Shown: positions 25,505 through 33,749, counted from the first letter of the stretch. The stretch is DNA of 64,000 bases from Acidobacteriota bacterium (GCA_021794095.1 JAJYRN010000005.1:1-64000); one strand, 5' to 3'. The notes: generated from the sequence alone by a model not told the origin. Numbers and translations: made by a program.

Positions 25505-25996
25505 TCAGGGCAGCCGGTCGTTGAGCAGCACCTTCTGGGTCTGGGCCTCCCGGTAGGCCCGCAGGCGGGCGCGGAGGGTCTCGTCGTTGCCAGCGAGAAT
25601 AGCCGCGGCGAGGAGCGCGGCGTTCACCGCGCCCGCCTTGCCGATGGCGAGGGTGCCGACCGGGATGCCCGCCGGCATCTGCACGATGGACAGCAGCGAA
25701 TCCAACCCGCTCAGGGCCTTGCTCTGCACGGGCACCCCCAGAACCGGCAGAAGCGTCTTGGCGGCGGCCATGCCCGGAAGATGCGCGGCCCCGCCGGCGC
25801 CCGCGACGATCACACGCAAGCCGCGGCCTTCCGCCTGCTCGCAGTACTTGAACAGCTTGTCCGGCGTGCGGTGGGCGCTCACAACCTCAGCCTCGAAGGG
25901 GATGCCGAGTTCCCGCAGCGTCTCCGCCGCGTGCTCCATCGTTTCCCAGTCTGAGCGGCTGCCCATAATGAGGCCCACCAGCGGGCGATCAGGCAT
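25505..25996 (-). CDS. purE: N5-carboxyaminoimidazole ribonucleotide mutase PurE
   Basis: The 163-residue protein is full-length PurE, which converts N5-CAIR to CAIR in purine synthesis and acts as an octamer in the cytosol. Key motifs: [26 protein letters not shown] (catalytic His), [12 protein letters not shown] and [24 protein letters not shown] with [13 protein letters not shown]. The start at 25996 gives [16 protein letters not shown], the expected N-terminus, and GGGAGG is 7 bases upstream. Two extra copies of this start lie upstream in a tandem duplication. purK is not next to it; purF is at 43886. Confidence 0.95.
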   Translation of the reverse strand: MPDRPLVGLIMGSRSDWETMEHAAETLRELGIPFEAEVVSAHRTPDKLFKYCEQAEGRGLRVIVAGAGGAAHLPGMAAAKTLLPVLGVPVQSKALSGLDSLLSIVQMPAGIPVGTLAIGKAGAVNAALLAAAILAGNDETLRARLRAYREAQTQKVLLNDRLP

Positions 25997-26099
25997 CGAG
26001 TACCTCCCATGAGAGGCCGTTCGCCGGCATCTCAAACCTGCCGTCTGAGCCAGCGAAGTCGGCGAAGAAGATGAGGCCCACCAGCGGGCGATCAGGCAT
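25989..26099 (-). CDS. Mini-ORF 2 upstream of purE (36 codons, from the tandem duplication)
   Basis: The copied purE start reads [10 protein letters not shown], then runs into [14 protein letters not shown]...WEVLDA and stops. The stop overlaps the true purE ATG in ATGCCTGA. It has the same ribosome site as purE (GGGAGG). If translated, it could couple to purE by re-initiation. Whether the peptide itself matters is unknown. Confidence 0.35.
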   Translation of the reverse strand: MPDRPLVGLIFFADFAGSDGRFEMPANGLSWEVLDA

Positions 26100-26202
26100 C
26101 GAGTACCTCCCATGAGAGGCCGTTCGCCGGCATCTCAAACCTGCCGTCTGAGCCAGCGAAGTCGGCGAAGAAGATGAGGCCCACCAGCGGGCGATCAGGC
26201 AT
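26092..26202 (-). CDS. Mini-ORF 1 upstream of purE (36 codons, from the tandem duplication)
   Basis: Identical peptide to mini-ORF 2, but preceded by GGGAGGTGACCC, a good Shine-Dalgarno that may be the original purE signal. Its TGA overlaps the ATG of mini-ORF 2 in ATGCCTGA, so ribosomes could pass along a chain of three starts. Confidence 0.35.
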   Translation of the reverse strand: MPDRPLVGLIFFADFAGSDGRFEMPANGLSWEVLDA

Positions 26203-26296
26203 GGGTCACCTCCCGGGAAAAGTCGAACAAAAACAAGGATGCCCCCTAACGTCCTGCTCCGCACCTTCCGATTCACTCTCTACCCAAGGAGGTCTC

Positions 26297-26773
26297 ATGA
26301 GTTCCCATCCCGGATTTCCTGGTTCTTCCCTCTTCTTCGATGGACTCCCCGATGCAGTGGTCGTCCATCAGCTCCTGATCAACGGGGGGGTGGTCAGCAT
26401 TGACCAATGGCACAGCCCGAGCCTCTTCTCAGTGGGCGCCGGGAAGGGGGATTTCCCTCCATTCATCATCGAACAGGTTCTGAAGCCCATGCATGCCAAG
26501 GGGCGGATCCTGGCCTGGGTGGCGGATTTCAGTGGCGCGCGGAACGGTGCGGTCTATCAGCAGGACACCCTGGACAAGATCCACCATGTCGTGTTCCCTG
26601 CCTTTGCCAAGCATGTGAAGCATTTCGTCGTGGTGTACCCGGTGACCACGCTGAAGAGCATGTTGTGGAAACAGGTGGATGGATTCCGTGCGGGATTGGA
26701 GAAGGTGGGCATCACGCCCCACTTCGCCAACTCCCCCGAGGAAGCGATGGCGATCATCCGCAGCCTGAAATGA
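26297..26773 (+). CDS. Conserved-looking hypothetical protein, 158 residues
   Basis: Start supported by a strong AAGGAGG with a 6-base spacer. The protein is soluble and has alternating beta-alpha wording (AWVADFSGARNGAVYQQDTL, KHVKHFVVVYPVTTLKSML, GLEKVGITPHFANSPEEAMA). The C-terminal 80 residues resemble STAS/SpoIIAA-like alpha-beta folds with a final 'SPEEAMAIIRSL' helix, but this is only a fold impression. No signal peptide or catalytic motif is seen. It lies between divergent purE and the flavoprotein gene and may share a transcript with the latter (51 bp gap). Confidence 0.7.
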   Translation: MSSHPGFPGSSLFFDGLPDAVVVHQLLINGGVVSIDQWHSPSLFSVGAGKGDFPPFIIEQVLKPMHAKGRILAWVADFSGARNGAVYQQDTLDKIHHVVFPAFAKHVKHFVVVYPVTTLKSMLWKQVDGFRAGLEKVGITPHFANSPEEAMAIIRSLK

Positions 26774-26824
26774 TCCCAACCTCGCAGAGGGCCGCCGGTC
26801 CTCTCAATGGGGCATGATGGGTCC

Positions 26825-28057
26825 ATGGCGGATGTGATCGTGGTGGGCGGTGGTGCGGCGGGGCTGGTGGCAGCCTGGCGGGCCGCCTCCCTCGGGCATC
26901 GGGTCACCCTGCTGGAGGCCAATGGGCACCTGGGCGTGAAGCTCCGCATCAGCGGGGGCGGCAAGTGCAATGTCACCCACGAGGGATCGCCCCAGGTGGT
27001 GCTGGCGGCCTTTGCAAAGGAGCAGGCCCGCTTCCTCCGCGCTTCTCTCCATGCTTTCGACAGCGCGGCGGTGGTGGACTTGCTCCGGCGCGAAGGGGTG
27101 CCCACCTATGTCCGCGAGAACGGCCGCGTGTTTCCCCTGGACCGCCCCGGGAGTGCCGCGGCGGTGGTGGGCGCCTTCGAGGCGCTGGTGCGGCGGGCGG
27201 GGGTGGAGATTCGAACTGGGGTGCGGGTGACGGGCCTGCGGGGCGGGGCGCCCCAGATCGAAGGGGTGGATACCGAGGCCGGCCCACTGTGGGCGGCGCA
27301 GATCATCCTCGCCACGGGAGGCGCCAGTTATCCCGAAACGGGCACCCGGGGCGAGGTGCTGGAGTGGCTCCGGGCCCTGGGCGTACCCGCGCGGGCCTGG
27401 TTTCCGGCTCTGGCGCCCATTCCGCTGGAACACCCTCGCCCTGCCTGGGAGGGGGTGGCCCTCCGGGGCGGCGAACTGCGTCTTTCCGCGGGGCGGGAGG
27501 GCCGCCGTTTGGCCGTATTCGCGGGGGATGTCCTGTTCACACGAACCGGTGTGACCGGGCCCGCGGCGCTGGAACTCAGCCAGGCCGTGGAGCGGGCTCG
27601 CCGGGCGGGGCCCGCCTGGCTGACCTACGCCGTCCTGTCCGGGCCTCCCGAGGCCGTGGAGGGGGCTCTCCAGCATGAAGCCACTGCCCATCCCCGGCTC
27701 CAGGCTGCGACCTGGCTGGGCCGCTACCTTCCCGAACGCCTGGTGGTACCGCTCCTGGAAGAAGCGGGCGTGGACCCGGCGCTGCGCATGAACGGGCTGG
27801 CCCGAGACGCCCGCCGTAGGCTGGCCGGTCTTGCCACCGCACTGCCCCTGGGCGCGCCGCGTCCGGTGCCGTTGGCCCGGGGCGAAGTGGCTGCGGGCGG
27901 GGTGGCTCTGGAGGCCGTGGAGCCGCGGACCATGGTGCTGCGTGGCTGGGAGAACCTGCGGGTCTGTGGGGAACTGCTGGATCTGGATGGCCCCGTGGGG
28001 GGCTACAACCTGCAGGCGGCCTTCAGTACGGGCTATGCCGCGGGGAGCCTCTCCTGA
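26825..28057 (+). CDS. BaiN/HI0933-type FAD-dependent oxidoreductase
   Basis: The 410-residue flavoprotein begins with an N-terminal Rossmann dinucleotide site (VIVVGGGAAGLVAAWRAA) and the family-specific RISGGGKCNVTHE. Further on are ILATGGASYPETGTRGEV, FTRTGVTGPAALELSQ and the C-terminal VCGELLDLDGPVGGYNLQAAFSTG that closes the FAD site. The family (YhiN/HI0933/BaiN) is widespread, but its substrates are mostly undefined. ATG 26825 starts right at the Rossmann strand; ATG 26807 in the same frame is possible. The stop lies 5 bp from the end of the convergent GAPDH-like gene. Confidence 0.88.
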   Translation: MADVIVVGGGAAGLVAAWRAASLGHRVTLLEANGHLGVKLRISGGGKCNVTHEGSPQVVLAAFAKEQARFLRASLHAFDSAAVVDLLRREGVPTYVRENGRVFPLDRPGSAAAVVGAFEALVRRAGVEIRTGVRVTGLRGGAPQIEGVDTEAGPLWAAQIILATGGASYPETGTRGEVLEWLRALGVPARAWFPALAPIPLEHPRPAWEGVALRGGELRLSAGREGRRLAVFAGDVLFTRTGVTGPAALELSQAVERARRAGPAWLTYAVLSGPPEAVEGALQHEATAHPRLQAATWLGRYLPERLVVPLLEEAGVDPALRMNGLARDARRRLAGLATALPLGAPRPVPLARGEVAAGGVALEAVEPRTMVLRGWENLRVCGELLDLDGPVGGYNLQAAFSTGYAAGSLS

Positions 28058-28062
28058 ACGCT

Positions 28063-29073
28063 TCAGATCCGTCCGGCCAGATCGCCCACTAGATCGCACA
28101 GGCGGGCGGCGTAGCCGGTCTCGTTGTCGTGCCAGCCGAAGATCTTCACGAAGCGTGAGCCGAGGGTCTTGGTCAGGTCCAGGTCCATGACCACGCTCTC
28201 GGTGCGACCCGTGAAATCGCGGCTGACGAGGTCCGGTTCCGCGAGGCCCACCAGGCTAGACCAGGGGCCCATGGCGGCGGACCGGAAGGCGTCGCGAATG
28301 GCGGGGACGGTGGCATCCCGCCGCAGGGTGGCTGTCACATCCACCAGATTGACGTTCAGGGTGGGCACGCGGATGGCCACGCCTCCGAAGCCCTCGGGCA
28401 GGCCTGGCATCACCTTGCGCAGGGCGCCGAAGGCGCTGGAGGTGGTGGGGATGATGCTGCCGAAGGCTGTGCGGGCCCGCCGGAGGTCCCCGTGCGGCGC
28501 ATCCAGGAGGCGCTGGTCGTTGGTCACGACGTGGATGGTGCTCATGCCCACGTGCTCCAGGCCGAAGGCTGCGTCGAGGATGGCGAGCATGGGCGCCGTG
28601 GCGTGGGCGGTACAACTGGCGTTAGAGATGATCCGGTGGCGGCCGGGATCTAGGTCCTTGCCGTTCACGGGGGCGATGACCGTGATATCCGCATCCGGAC
28701 TGGGGGCGCTGATGACCACGTGGGACACGGCGCCCTTCAGATGCCGGGCCGCATCGGCCCGGCGGGTGAAGCGACCGCTGGCCTCCACCACGAGGCGTGT
28801 GCCGGCCGGGAAGGAGATGGCCGCCGGGTCCGTGGCGTGGAACAGGGGGATTCTGCGCCCGTCGAGCAGAAGGTAGTCTTGGCCGCGCTCCTGGAGCCCT
28901 TGGATGGCGCAGGATGCGGGGCCGTGGACCGAGTCGTGGCGGAGGAGGTGGACCACCTGGTCCAGGGGGGCGGGGTCGTTCAGGGCGCAGAGCAGGTCCG
29001 GCTGCCGGGCGGCGAGAAGGCGGATGGCCACACGGCCGATGCGGCCGAGGCCGCTGAGGGCGATCCGGTTCAT
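28063..29073 (-). CDS. Glyceraldehyde-3-phosphate dehydrogenase homologue (catalytic Cys present)
   Basis: The 336-residue protein spans both GAPDH domains. NAD site GLGRIGR is at the N-terminus with Asp of LNDP (NAD-type). The catalytic Cys is residue 154 (SNASCTAHATAP), the His lies in TIHVVTNDQ, the phosphate-site Arg in IRVPTLNVNLVDVT, and the end has HDNETGY. The second conserved Cys of SNASCTTNC is replaced by Ala, and overall it is divergent from standard GapA. Its ATG overlaps the stop of the upstream paralogue (ATGA), so the two are co-translated. Probably oxidises glyceraldehyde-3-phosphate or a related aldehyde; erythrose-4-phosphate remains possible. Confidence 0.85.
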   Translation of the reverse strand: MNRIALSGLGRIGRVAIRLLAARQPDLLCALNDPAPLDQVVHLLRHDSVHGPASCAIQGLQERGQDYLLLDGRRIPLFHATDPAAISFPAGTRLVVEASGRFTRRADAARHLKGAVSHVVISAPSPDADITVIAPVNGKDLDPGRHRIISNASCTAHATAPMLAILDAAFGLEHVGMSTIHVVTNDQRLLDAPHGDLRRARTAFGSIIPTTSSAFGALRKVMPGLPEGFGGVAIRVPTLNVNLVDVTATLRRDATVPAIRDAFRSAAMGPWSSLVGLAEPDLVSRDFTGRTESVVMDLDLTKTLGSRFVKIFGWHDNETGYAARLCDLVGDLAGRI

Positions 29074-30080
29074 GGCTCGGTGTGCTCCAGGATGTGAAGG
29101 CAGAGATCCTTCAGGCGGGCCGCATAGCCCCACTCGTTGTCGTACCAGGCGAAGACCTTCACCATGCGGGGACCGAGCACCTTGGTAAGGAAGGGATCAT
29201 AGATGGCGCTGGCGGGAGATCCGACCAGATCCGCGCTCACCAGTTCGGCGGGAAGGATGTCGAGGTAGGGAGCCAGTGGACCTTCTGCCGCGGCCGACCG
29301 GAAGGCGGTGTGAAGGGTTTCGAGGGAGATGTCGGAGCGCAGTGTGGCGGTGAGATCCACCAGACTCACATCGGGCGTGGGCACGCGCACCGCGAGGCCA
29401 TCCAGGCGGCCGGCGAGATGGGGCAGCACGCGAGCCAGGGCTGTGACGGCGCTCGTGGGGGTGGGAATCATGCTCTCAGCGGCGGCGCGGGCCCTGCGAA
29501 GATCCGCGTGGGGCAGGTCCAGGATCCTCTGATCGCTGGTGTAGCTGTGGACCGCGGTGGCGAAGCCGTACTCCAGCCCGAAGGCGTCATCCAGGACTTT
29601 CACCAGGGGGGCCAGGCCATGGGAGGTGCCGCTGGCGTTGGATATGACGCGGGCCGCCGCAAGATCCAAGGACGGTTCGTTCACGCCCATCACCACCGTG
29701 TGATCGGCATCCTCAGACGCTGCGCTGATGAGCACGTGGCTCACGCCCTCCCGCAGGTGGGCCGCGGCCTGGGCCCGCCGCGTGAAGCGGCCGGTGCATT
29801 CCAACACCACCTGGGCGCCGGCGGCACCGAAGGGAATGCGCGTGGGGTCGGGCTCGGAGAAGAGGGGGATGCGACGGCCCCCCAGCACCAGCGCCGCGCC
29901 CTCAGCGGCCACGGTGAAAGCAGCCGGGCCATGCGCCGAATCGTGCCGCACGAGGTGGGCCAGCAGGGCCGGATCGGCCAGATCGTTCAGAGCGACGACC
30001 TCCGCCTCGGGGGTCTGCAGCAGATGCCGGAGCACCATCCGGCCGATGCGCCCCAGACCGTTGATTGCCACCCGTCGCAT
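29070..30080 (-). CDS. GAPDH homologue lacking the catalytic cysteine (SNASG)
   Basis: The 336-residue full-length GAPDH fold has intact GLGRIGR, LNDL, ECTGRFTRR, the His in AVHSYTSDQ, VRVPTPDVSLVDLT and WYDNEWGY. At the catalytic position the sequence reads SNASGTSHG: residue 151 is Gly (codon GGC at 29628-29630) where nearly all GAPDHs have Cys, one base from TGC. Without the thiol, normal acyl-enzyme chemistry is not expected. The frame is otherwise clean and well conserved, so it is not a decaying pseudogene. It may be a structural or regulatory partner of the 4-bp-overlapping paralogue downstream. Confidence 0.85.
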   Translation of the reverse strand: MRRVAINGLGRIGRMVLRHLLQTPEAEVVALNDLADPALLAHLVRHDSAHGPAAFTVAAEGAALVLGGRRIPLFSEPDPTRIPFGAAGAQVVLECTGRFTRRAQAAAHLREGVSHVLISAASEDADHTVVMGVNEPSLDLAAARVISNASGTSHGLAPLVKVLDDAFGLEYGFATAVHSYTSDQRILDLPHADLRRARAAAESMIPTPTSAVTALARVLPHLAGRLDGLAVRVPTPDVSLVDLTATLRSDISLETLHTAFRSAAAEGPLAPYLDILPAELVSADLVGSPASAIYDPFLTKVLGPRMVKVFAWYDNEWGYAARLKDLCLHILEHTEP

Positions 30081-30147
30081 CCGCGCCCCCTTGTCCTGTT
30101 GTAGCGGCCGGTGATCTTCCTGTCGAACCGGGACGTCGGCCGTACGG

Positions 30148-30176
30148 CTGGAAGCCCGGATGAACCGGGCTTCCAG
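30148..30176 (-). terminator. Hairpin downstream of the Fis-like gene
   Basis: A perfect 12-bp stem (CTGGAAGCCCGG / CCGGGCTTCCAG) with an ATGAA loop lies between the Fis-like gene and the GAPDH pair on the same strand. There is no clear T-run, so it may terminate weakly or stabilise mRNA. Confidence 0.5.
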
Positions 30177-30215
30177 GACAGGTGGAACGGGAATCGGCCG
30201 CTCCTATCCAGACAC

Positions 30216-30440
30216 TCAGCTGGCGAGGCTGACCCGCCGGAGCCGACTGGGGGGCTCCTCCAGTTTCTTGGACAGGGTGTTCCGGTGGATGCCCAGCTCC
30301 CGGGCCGCGGCACTGTGATTGCCGTCATGCGTGGCCAGAACCTCCTCGATGAAGGTCCGCTCGAACTCCCGGCAGGCCATGTCCAGGGGCACACCACCAC
30401 GCACCATCTCGGCCACGAGGCTTCGCAGCTTCTCGCGCAT
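30216..30440 (-). CDS. Small Fis-type helix-turn-helix protein
   Basis: The 74-residue protein ends in a Fis/NtrC C-terminal helix-turn-helix (FIEEVLATHDGNHSAAAREL, GIHRNTLSKKLEE). The N-terminal ~25 residues are a helical dimer-like segment, and there is no ATPase domain. TGGAG precedes the ATG at 30440. By family it should bind DNA as a dimer, either as a nucleoid-type protein or a local regulator. It is divergent from pyruvate kinase (135-bp gap) and upstream of the GAPDH pair, so control of these glycolytic genes is plausible but unproven. Confidence 0.85.
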   Translation of the reverse strand: MREKLRSLVAEMVRGGVPLDMACREFERTFIEEVLATHDGNHSAAARELGIHRNTLSKKLEEPPSRLRRVSLAS

Positions 30441-30575
30441 TCCATCTGCTCCAGTCAACGAATCGGGATCCCGAAGGTAGCACTCTGATGACCCGCTGCA
30501 AACCCCTGTGCGATCATGGAGGGCCGGCCCCGCTGTGGAAAACAGTGTGGAAAGCCTGCGGATGTGGAGTGCGCT

Positions 30576-32000
30576 GTGACTCGCAAGACCAAAATCGTGA
30601 TGACCTTGGGGCCTGCGATGATGCAGGGCGACCGGCTGCGGGAAGCCCTTCGCGAAGCGGATGCGGTTCGGCTGAACGCCAGCCATGGCGATCCCGAGAC
30701 CCGTTCCGAGAGCCTTCGTCAGGTGCGCGCCATGGCCCTTGAGCTGGGCCGCTACATTCCCGTCTTCCTGGATCTCCAGGGGCCGAAATGGCGCATCGGA
30801 GAATTGGCCGAGCCCCTCGCGTTGGAGCCGGACAGCGAGGGTGGTTTCTTCCGGACCGGCACATTGGCCCCGGCGGGCTTCGCCTGGGCGGCGCCGCTTC
30901 CCCACCCGGAACTGTTCGACGGCGCCGAGGTGGGCCAGCACTGGCTCCTGGATGATGGCGCCATCGAAGTGGAGATCACGGCCGTCTCCCCAGATGCCCT
31001 CCGGGCCAAGGTGCTCGTCGGGGGGCCTCTCAAAGGCCGCAAGGGCATCCACCCCATCGGCATGTCCCTGAACATGGACCCCCTCACCGAGAAGGACCAC
31101 ACGGACATCCGCTGGGGCGTGGAACACCAGGTGGATCTGTTCGCACAGAGCTTCGTGCGCCGGGCCTCGGATGTTCAGCAATTGCTGGCCATCATCCAGC
31201 ATCTGGGCGGTACCCAGTCCGTCATCGCCAAGATCGAGCATCCGGCCGCACTGGCCTGCCTGGGGGAGATCCTGGAGGTCTCCTGGGGCGTCATGGTGGC
31301 GCGGGGCGACCTGGGTGTGGAGCTCGGCGTGGAGCGGGTTCCGGGCCTCCAGAAGCAGATCATCAAGGCTGCCCGCCGTGCCCTCAAGCCCGTCATCACG
31401 GCGACCCAGATGCTGGAGAGCATGATCGAGCACCCCCAACCCACCCGCGCGGAGGCCAGCGACGTGGCCAACGCCATCTGGGATGGCACGGACGCGGTGA
31501 TGCTCAGCGCCGAGAGCGCCACGGGGAAGTACCCCGTCGAGGCGGTCCATTGGCTGGCTCGCATCGCGGAGGAAGCCGACGCGAATTTCAAGCAGCGGGC
31601 CAAGACCTTGCCGGAGGAATTCGCGGAGCAGGTGCTGTCCCGCACCAACATCTCCGTGGCCTTCGCCGCGTGCCGGACCGCCGAGGAGATTGGCGCCCGC
31701 TGGATCGTGGCCTTCACCGAGGGGGGCGGGACCGCCCGGATGGTGAGCCGTCTTGCGGGCCGGACCCCGGTGCTGGGCGCCACGGTGGATGAGGGTACGG
31801 CGCGCCGGATGGGGCTGTTGCGCGGTGTGACGGCCCTCATCATCCCGCGGGTCAGCAGCACGGATGAGATGGTGGAAGTGGTCCGGCAGCTCCTGCTGGA
31901 GAAGCACCAGCTCCAGAGCCTCGACCGCGTCGTCATGACCATGGGCCTACCCCTCTGGAAGAGCGGCACCACGAACACCATGAAGGTGATGACCTTCTAG
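30576..32000 (+). CDS. pyk: Pyruvate kinase (GTG start)
   Basis: The 474-residue enzyme makes pyruvate and ATP from PEP and ADP. It has the full family layout: TKIVMTLGPAM, RLNASHGDPETR (active-site Arg/Asn), VFLDLQGPKWRIG, the B domain at about 70-165, AKIEHPAAL (catalytic Lys), ARGDLGVELG, ATQMLESMIEHPQPTRAEASD and DAVMLSAESATGKYP, then the C-terminal regulatory domain. The first ATG in frame (30516) would add residues unlike the family. GTG 30576 with GTGGAG upstream fits TRKTKIVMT. The last 4 bp overlap the convergent small gene. Confidence 0.93.
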   Translation: MTRKTKIVMTLGPAMMQGDRLREALREADAVRLNASHGDPETRSESLRQVRAMALELGRYIPVFLDLQGPKWRIGELAEPLALEPDSEGGFFRTGTLAPAGFAWAAPLPHPELFDGAEVGQHWLLDDGAIEVEITAVSPDALRAKVLVGGPLKGRKGIHPIGMSLNMDPLTEKDHTDIRWGVEHQVDLFAQSFVRRASDVQQLLAIIQHLGGTQSVIAKIEHPAALACLGEILEVSWGVMVARGDLGVELGVERVPGLQKQIIKAARRALKPVITATQMLESMIEHPQPTRAEASDVANAIWDGTDAVMLSAESATGKYPVEAVHWLARIAEEADANFKQRAKTLPEEFAEQVLSRTNISVAFAACRTAEEIGARWIVAFTEGGGTARMVSRLAGRTPVLGATVDEGTARRMGLLRGVTALIIPRVSSTDEMVEVVRQLLLEKHQLQSLDRVVMTMGLPLWKSGTTNTMKVMTF

Positions 32001-32281
32001 GCCCCGAGGCCCCAGTCCTTCAGGGCGGCCAAGAGCTGGTCGAGCTGCGCCAGCTCCGTGGTGTGGAACCGGCTGACCAGCTTCCAGCCCTGGGCCACTT
32101 TCTGGTAGCGGTGCAGCCAGAGGAAGGGCCCCTGCCAGGGGCCATCCAGATCACCGCGGGTCTTGACCAGGAAGGCCACGGTGGTCCAGGGGCCGCGGGA
32201 CAGGAAGCGCCGTCCCAGCTCCTGGAGGCCGGACTCCTCGTCAGATTCCAGCACCAGATCGTCGAGATCGGGAATGATCAC
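31997..32281 (-). CDS. Small acidic/aromatic hypothetical protein, 94 residues
   Basis: The protein starts MIIPDLDDLVLESDEESG, then has a beta-type middle rich in Trp and Phe (RGPWTTVAFLVKTRGD, PFLWLHRYQKVAQGWKLV). It overlaps the end of pyk tail to tail by 4 bp. There is no signal peptide or known motif. Composition looks like a real soluble protein rather than an antisense shadow. A role cannot be assigned. Confidence 0.6.
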   Translation of the reverse strand: MIIPDLDDLVLESDEESGLQELGRRFLSRGPWTTVAFLVKTRGDLDGPWQGPFLWLHRYQKVAQGWKLVSRFHTTELAQLDQLLAALKDWGLGA

Positions 32282-32328
32282 GGGAACGCCTTTCAGGGTG
32301 AGAACATCCTAGGCGGAGGAGGGCCATC

Positions 32329-32490
32329 TTGGAAAAGGCCATGGGCTTCGTCGGGGCCACGGTGGGCAGCTCGCTGGGCTGGTGGCTGGGCATGTACGTG
32401 GGCATCGGCACGGCCATCGCCCTCAGCGTTGTGGGATCGGTCGTTGGCATCTGGGCAGGCCTCTGGGCCCTTCGCCGCTGGATGGAGTAG
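32329..32490 (+). CDS. Small glycine-rich membrane protein (53 residues, TTG start)
   Basis: The TTG at 32329 follows GGAGGAGGG with good spacing and gives MEKAMGFVGATVGSSLGWWL... ending ALRRWME. An ATG at 32341 is a shorter alternative. The protein has one long hydrophobic stretch with Gly every 3-4 residues (GATVGSSLGWWLGMYVG, GIGTAIALSVVGSVVGIWAG), the glycine-zipper style of small membrane proteins, and a basic end. The stop is 23 bp before cinA, so it may be co-transcribed. Confidence 0.6.
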   Translation: MEKAMGFVGATVGSSLGWWLGMYVGIGTAIALSVVGSVVGIWAGLWALRRWME

Positions 32491-32513
32491 CGCGCCTGTG
32501 GTTCGATGGATCC

Positions 32514-33749
32514 ATGCGGATCGAATGCATCGCCATCGGGACTGAACTCCTCACGACGCGCCGTCTGGACACCAACTCCGTGTGGCTGGCCGAGCAGCTG
32601 GCCATGCTGGGCCTCGGCCTGAACCTGAAGACCGCCGTGGGCGACCGCCGGGAGGATCTGGCGCGGGTCGTCCGGGAGGCCCTGGACCGCTCGGACCTGA
32701 TCCTTGTGACCGGCGGCCTGGGGCCCACCTTCGATGATTTCACCAAGGAGGTCTTCGCGGGGATTCTGAGTGCGCGGCTGGTGGAGGACGCCGCCAGCCG
32801 GGCGGATATCCAGGCGTTCTACGACGCGCGGAACCGGGTTCCACCCCCCGCCAACTTCAAGCAGGCCCTCATCCCCGAGGGTGCGGAAGCCCTGCGCAAT
32901 CCCCTGGGCACGGCACCTGGTGTGTTCTGGCAGGATCCGCCAGGCCATGCCGGCACGCGCATCATCCTGTTCCCGGGCGTACCCCGCGAGATGAAACGCA
33001 TGTGGACGGAGCACGCCCTGCCGCGCCTGCGCTCCCTCGCCGGGCGTCCGGTCCACACCCTTCGCATGGTCGTGGCGGGCGTGCCGGAGAGCACCCTCGA
33101 CCAGCGGATCCGGGAGGTCCGCGAACGGCATGGGCACTTGGATTGGACCATCCTGGCCAGCCTCACCCAGGTCGAGCTGCTGGCGCGGGGGGAGGATCCG
33201 GCCAGCCTGGACCGAGCCTATGCCGACTTCAAGCCCCTGCTGGGCGAGGATCTCGTCTGTACCGGCGAGGGCAATCTCGAAGACGCGGTGCTGGACCTGC
33301 TCAAACGCAGGGGGGAAACCTTGGCGCTGGCTGAGAGCATGACCGGCGGCCTGCTGGCGGCGCGGCTGACGGCCATCCCGGGCGCCAGCGAGGCCTTTCT
33401 CGGTGGGGCGACGGTCTATTCGGCGCGGGCCAAGGCGGTGCTGCTGGGGCTGGACCCGGCCACCCTGGCGGCGGAGGGCACGGTCTCGGAGGCCACCAGC
33501 CGCCGGTTGGCGGAGGCCGTGCGGGCCAAGGTGGGCGCCACCTGGGGCCTGGCGGTGACGGGCAACGCTGGGCCCGGAACCGAGGGGGATGCGTCCCTGG
33601 GCGCGGTGTTCATCGCGGTGGCGGGGCCCACTGGCACCGAGTCGCGCAGCCTGAACCTGCCGGGTGACCGGGCAGATGTCCAAGTGCGGGCAACCGCGGG
33701 GGCGTTGGATTTGCTGAGGCGAGGACTCAATCTAGATCAAAAGTATTAA
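32514..33749 (+). CDS. cinA: CinA-family nicotinamide-nucleotide amidase
   Basis: The 411-residue protein has the CinA two-domain plan. The N-terminal molybdopterin-binding-like (COG1058) domain shows AIGTELLTTRRLDTNS, LVTGGLGPTFDD and FPGVPREMK. The C-terminal PncC-type deamidase domain shows LALAESMTGGLLAARLTA, FLGGATVYSARAK and VTGNAGPGTEGD. CinA proteins recycle NMN to nicotinate mononucleotide, which links to nadC. The usual Cys in AESCTGG is Met here, a substitution at that site that need not remove activity. ATG 32514 begins right at the first strand. Confidence 0.92.
   Translation: MRIECIAIGTELLTTRRLDTNSVWLAEQLAMLGLGLNLKTAVGDRREDLARVVREALDRSDLILVTGGLGPTFDDFTKEVFAGILSARLVEDAASRADIQAFYDARNRVPPPANFKQALIPEGAEALRNPLGTAPGVFWQDPPGHAGTRIILFPGVPREMKRMWTEHALPRLRSLAGRPVHTLRMVVAGVPESTLDQRIREVRERHGHLDWTILASLTQVELLARGEDPASLDRAYADFKPLLGEDLVCTGEGNLEDAVLDLLKRRGETLALAESMTGGLLAARLTAIPGASEAFLGGATVYSARAKAVLLGLDPATLAAEGTVSEATSRRLAEAVRAKVGATWGLAVTGNAGPGTEGDASLGAVFIAVAGPTGTESRSLNLPGDRADVQVRATAGALDLLRRGLNLDQKY

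Larger units (their letters stand above)
25968..26202 (-). repeat. 103-bp tandem duplication spanning the purE start
   Basis: Two identical 103-bp units (25968-26070, 26071-26173) are followed by the first 29 bp of a third (26174-26202). Each unit carries the purE start region (ATGCCTGATCGCCCGCTGG on the minus strand, first ~10 codons) plus 74 bp holding GGGAGG before the next ATG. The perfect identity points to a recent event. The upstream-most copy has a different leader, GGGAGGTGACCC. Confidence 0.93.

Noticed and set aside
25989-26276. Riboswitch upstream of purE
   Set aside because: The upstream region is explained by the 103-bp duplication; no purine-riboswitch-like folded core was recognised by eye.
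30441-31907. Long minus-strand reading frame extending from the Fis-like gene across pyruvate kinase
   Set aside because: Only the last 74 codons (Fis-like) look real; the upstream part is the mirror of pyk.
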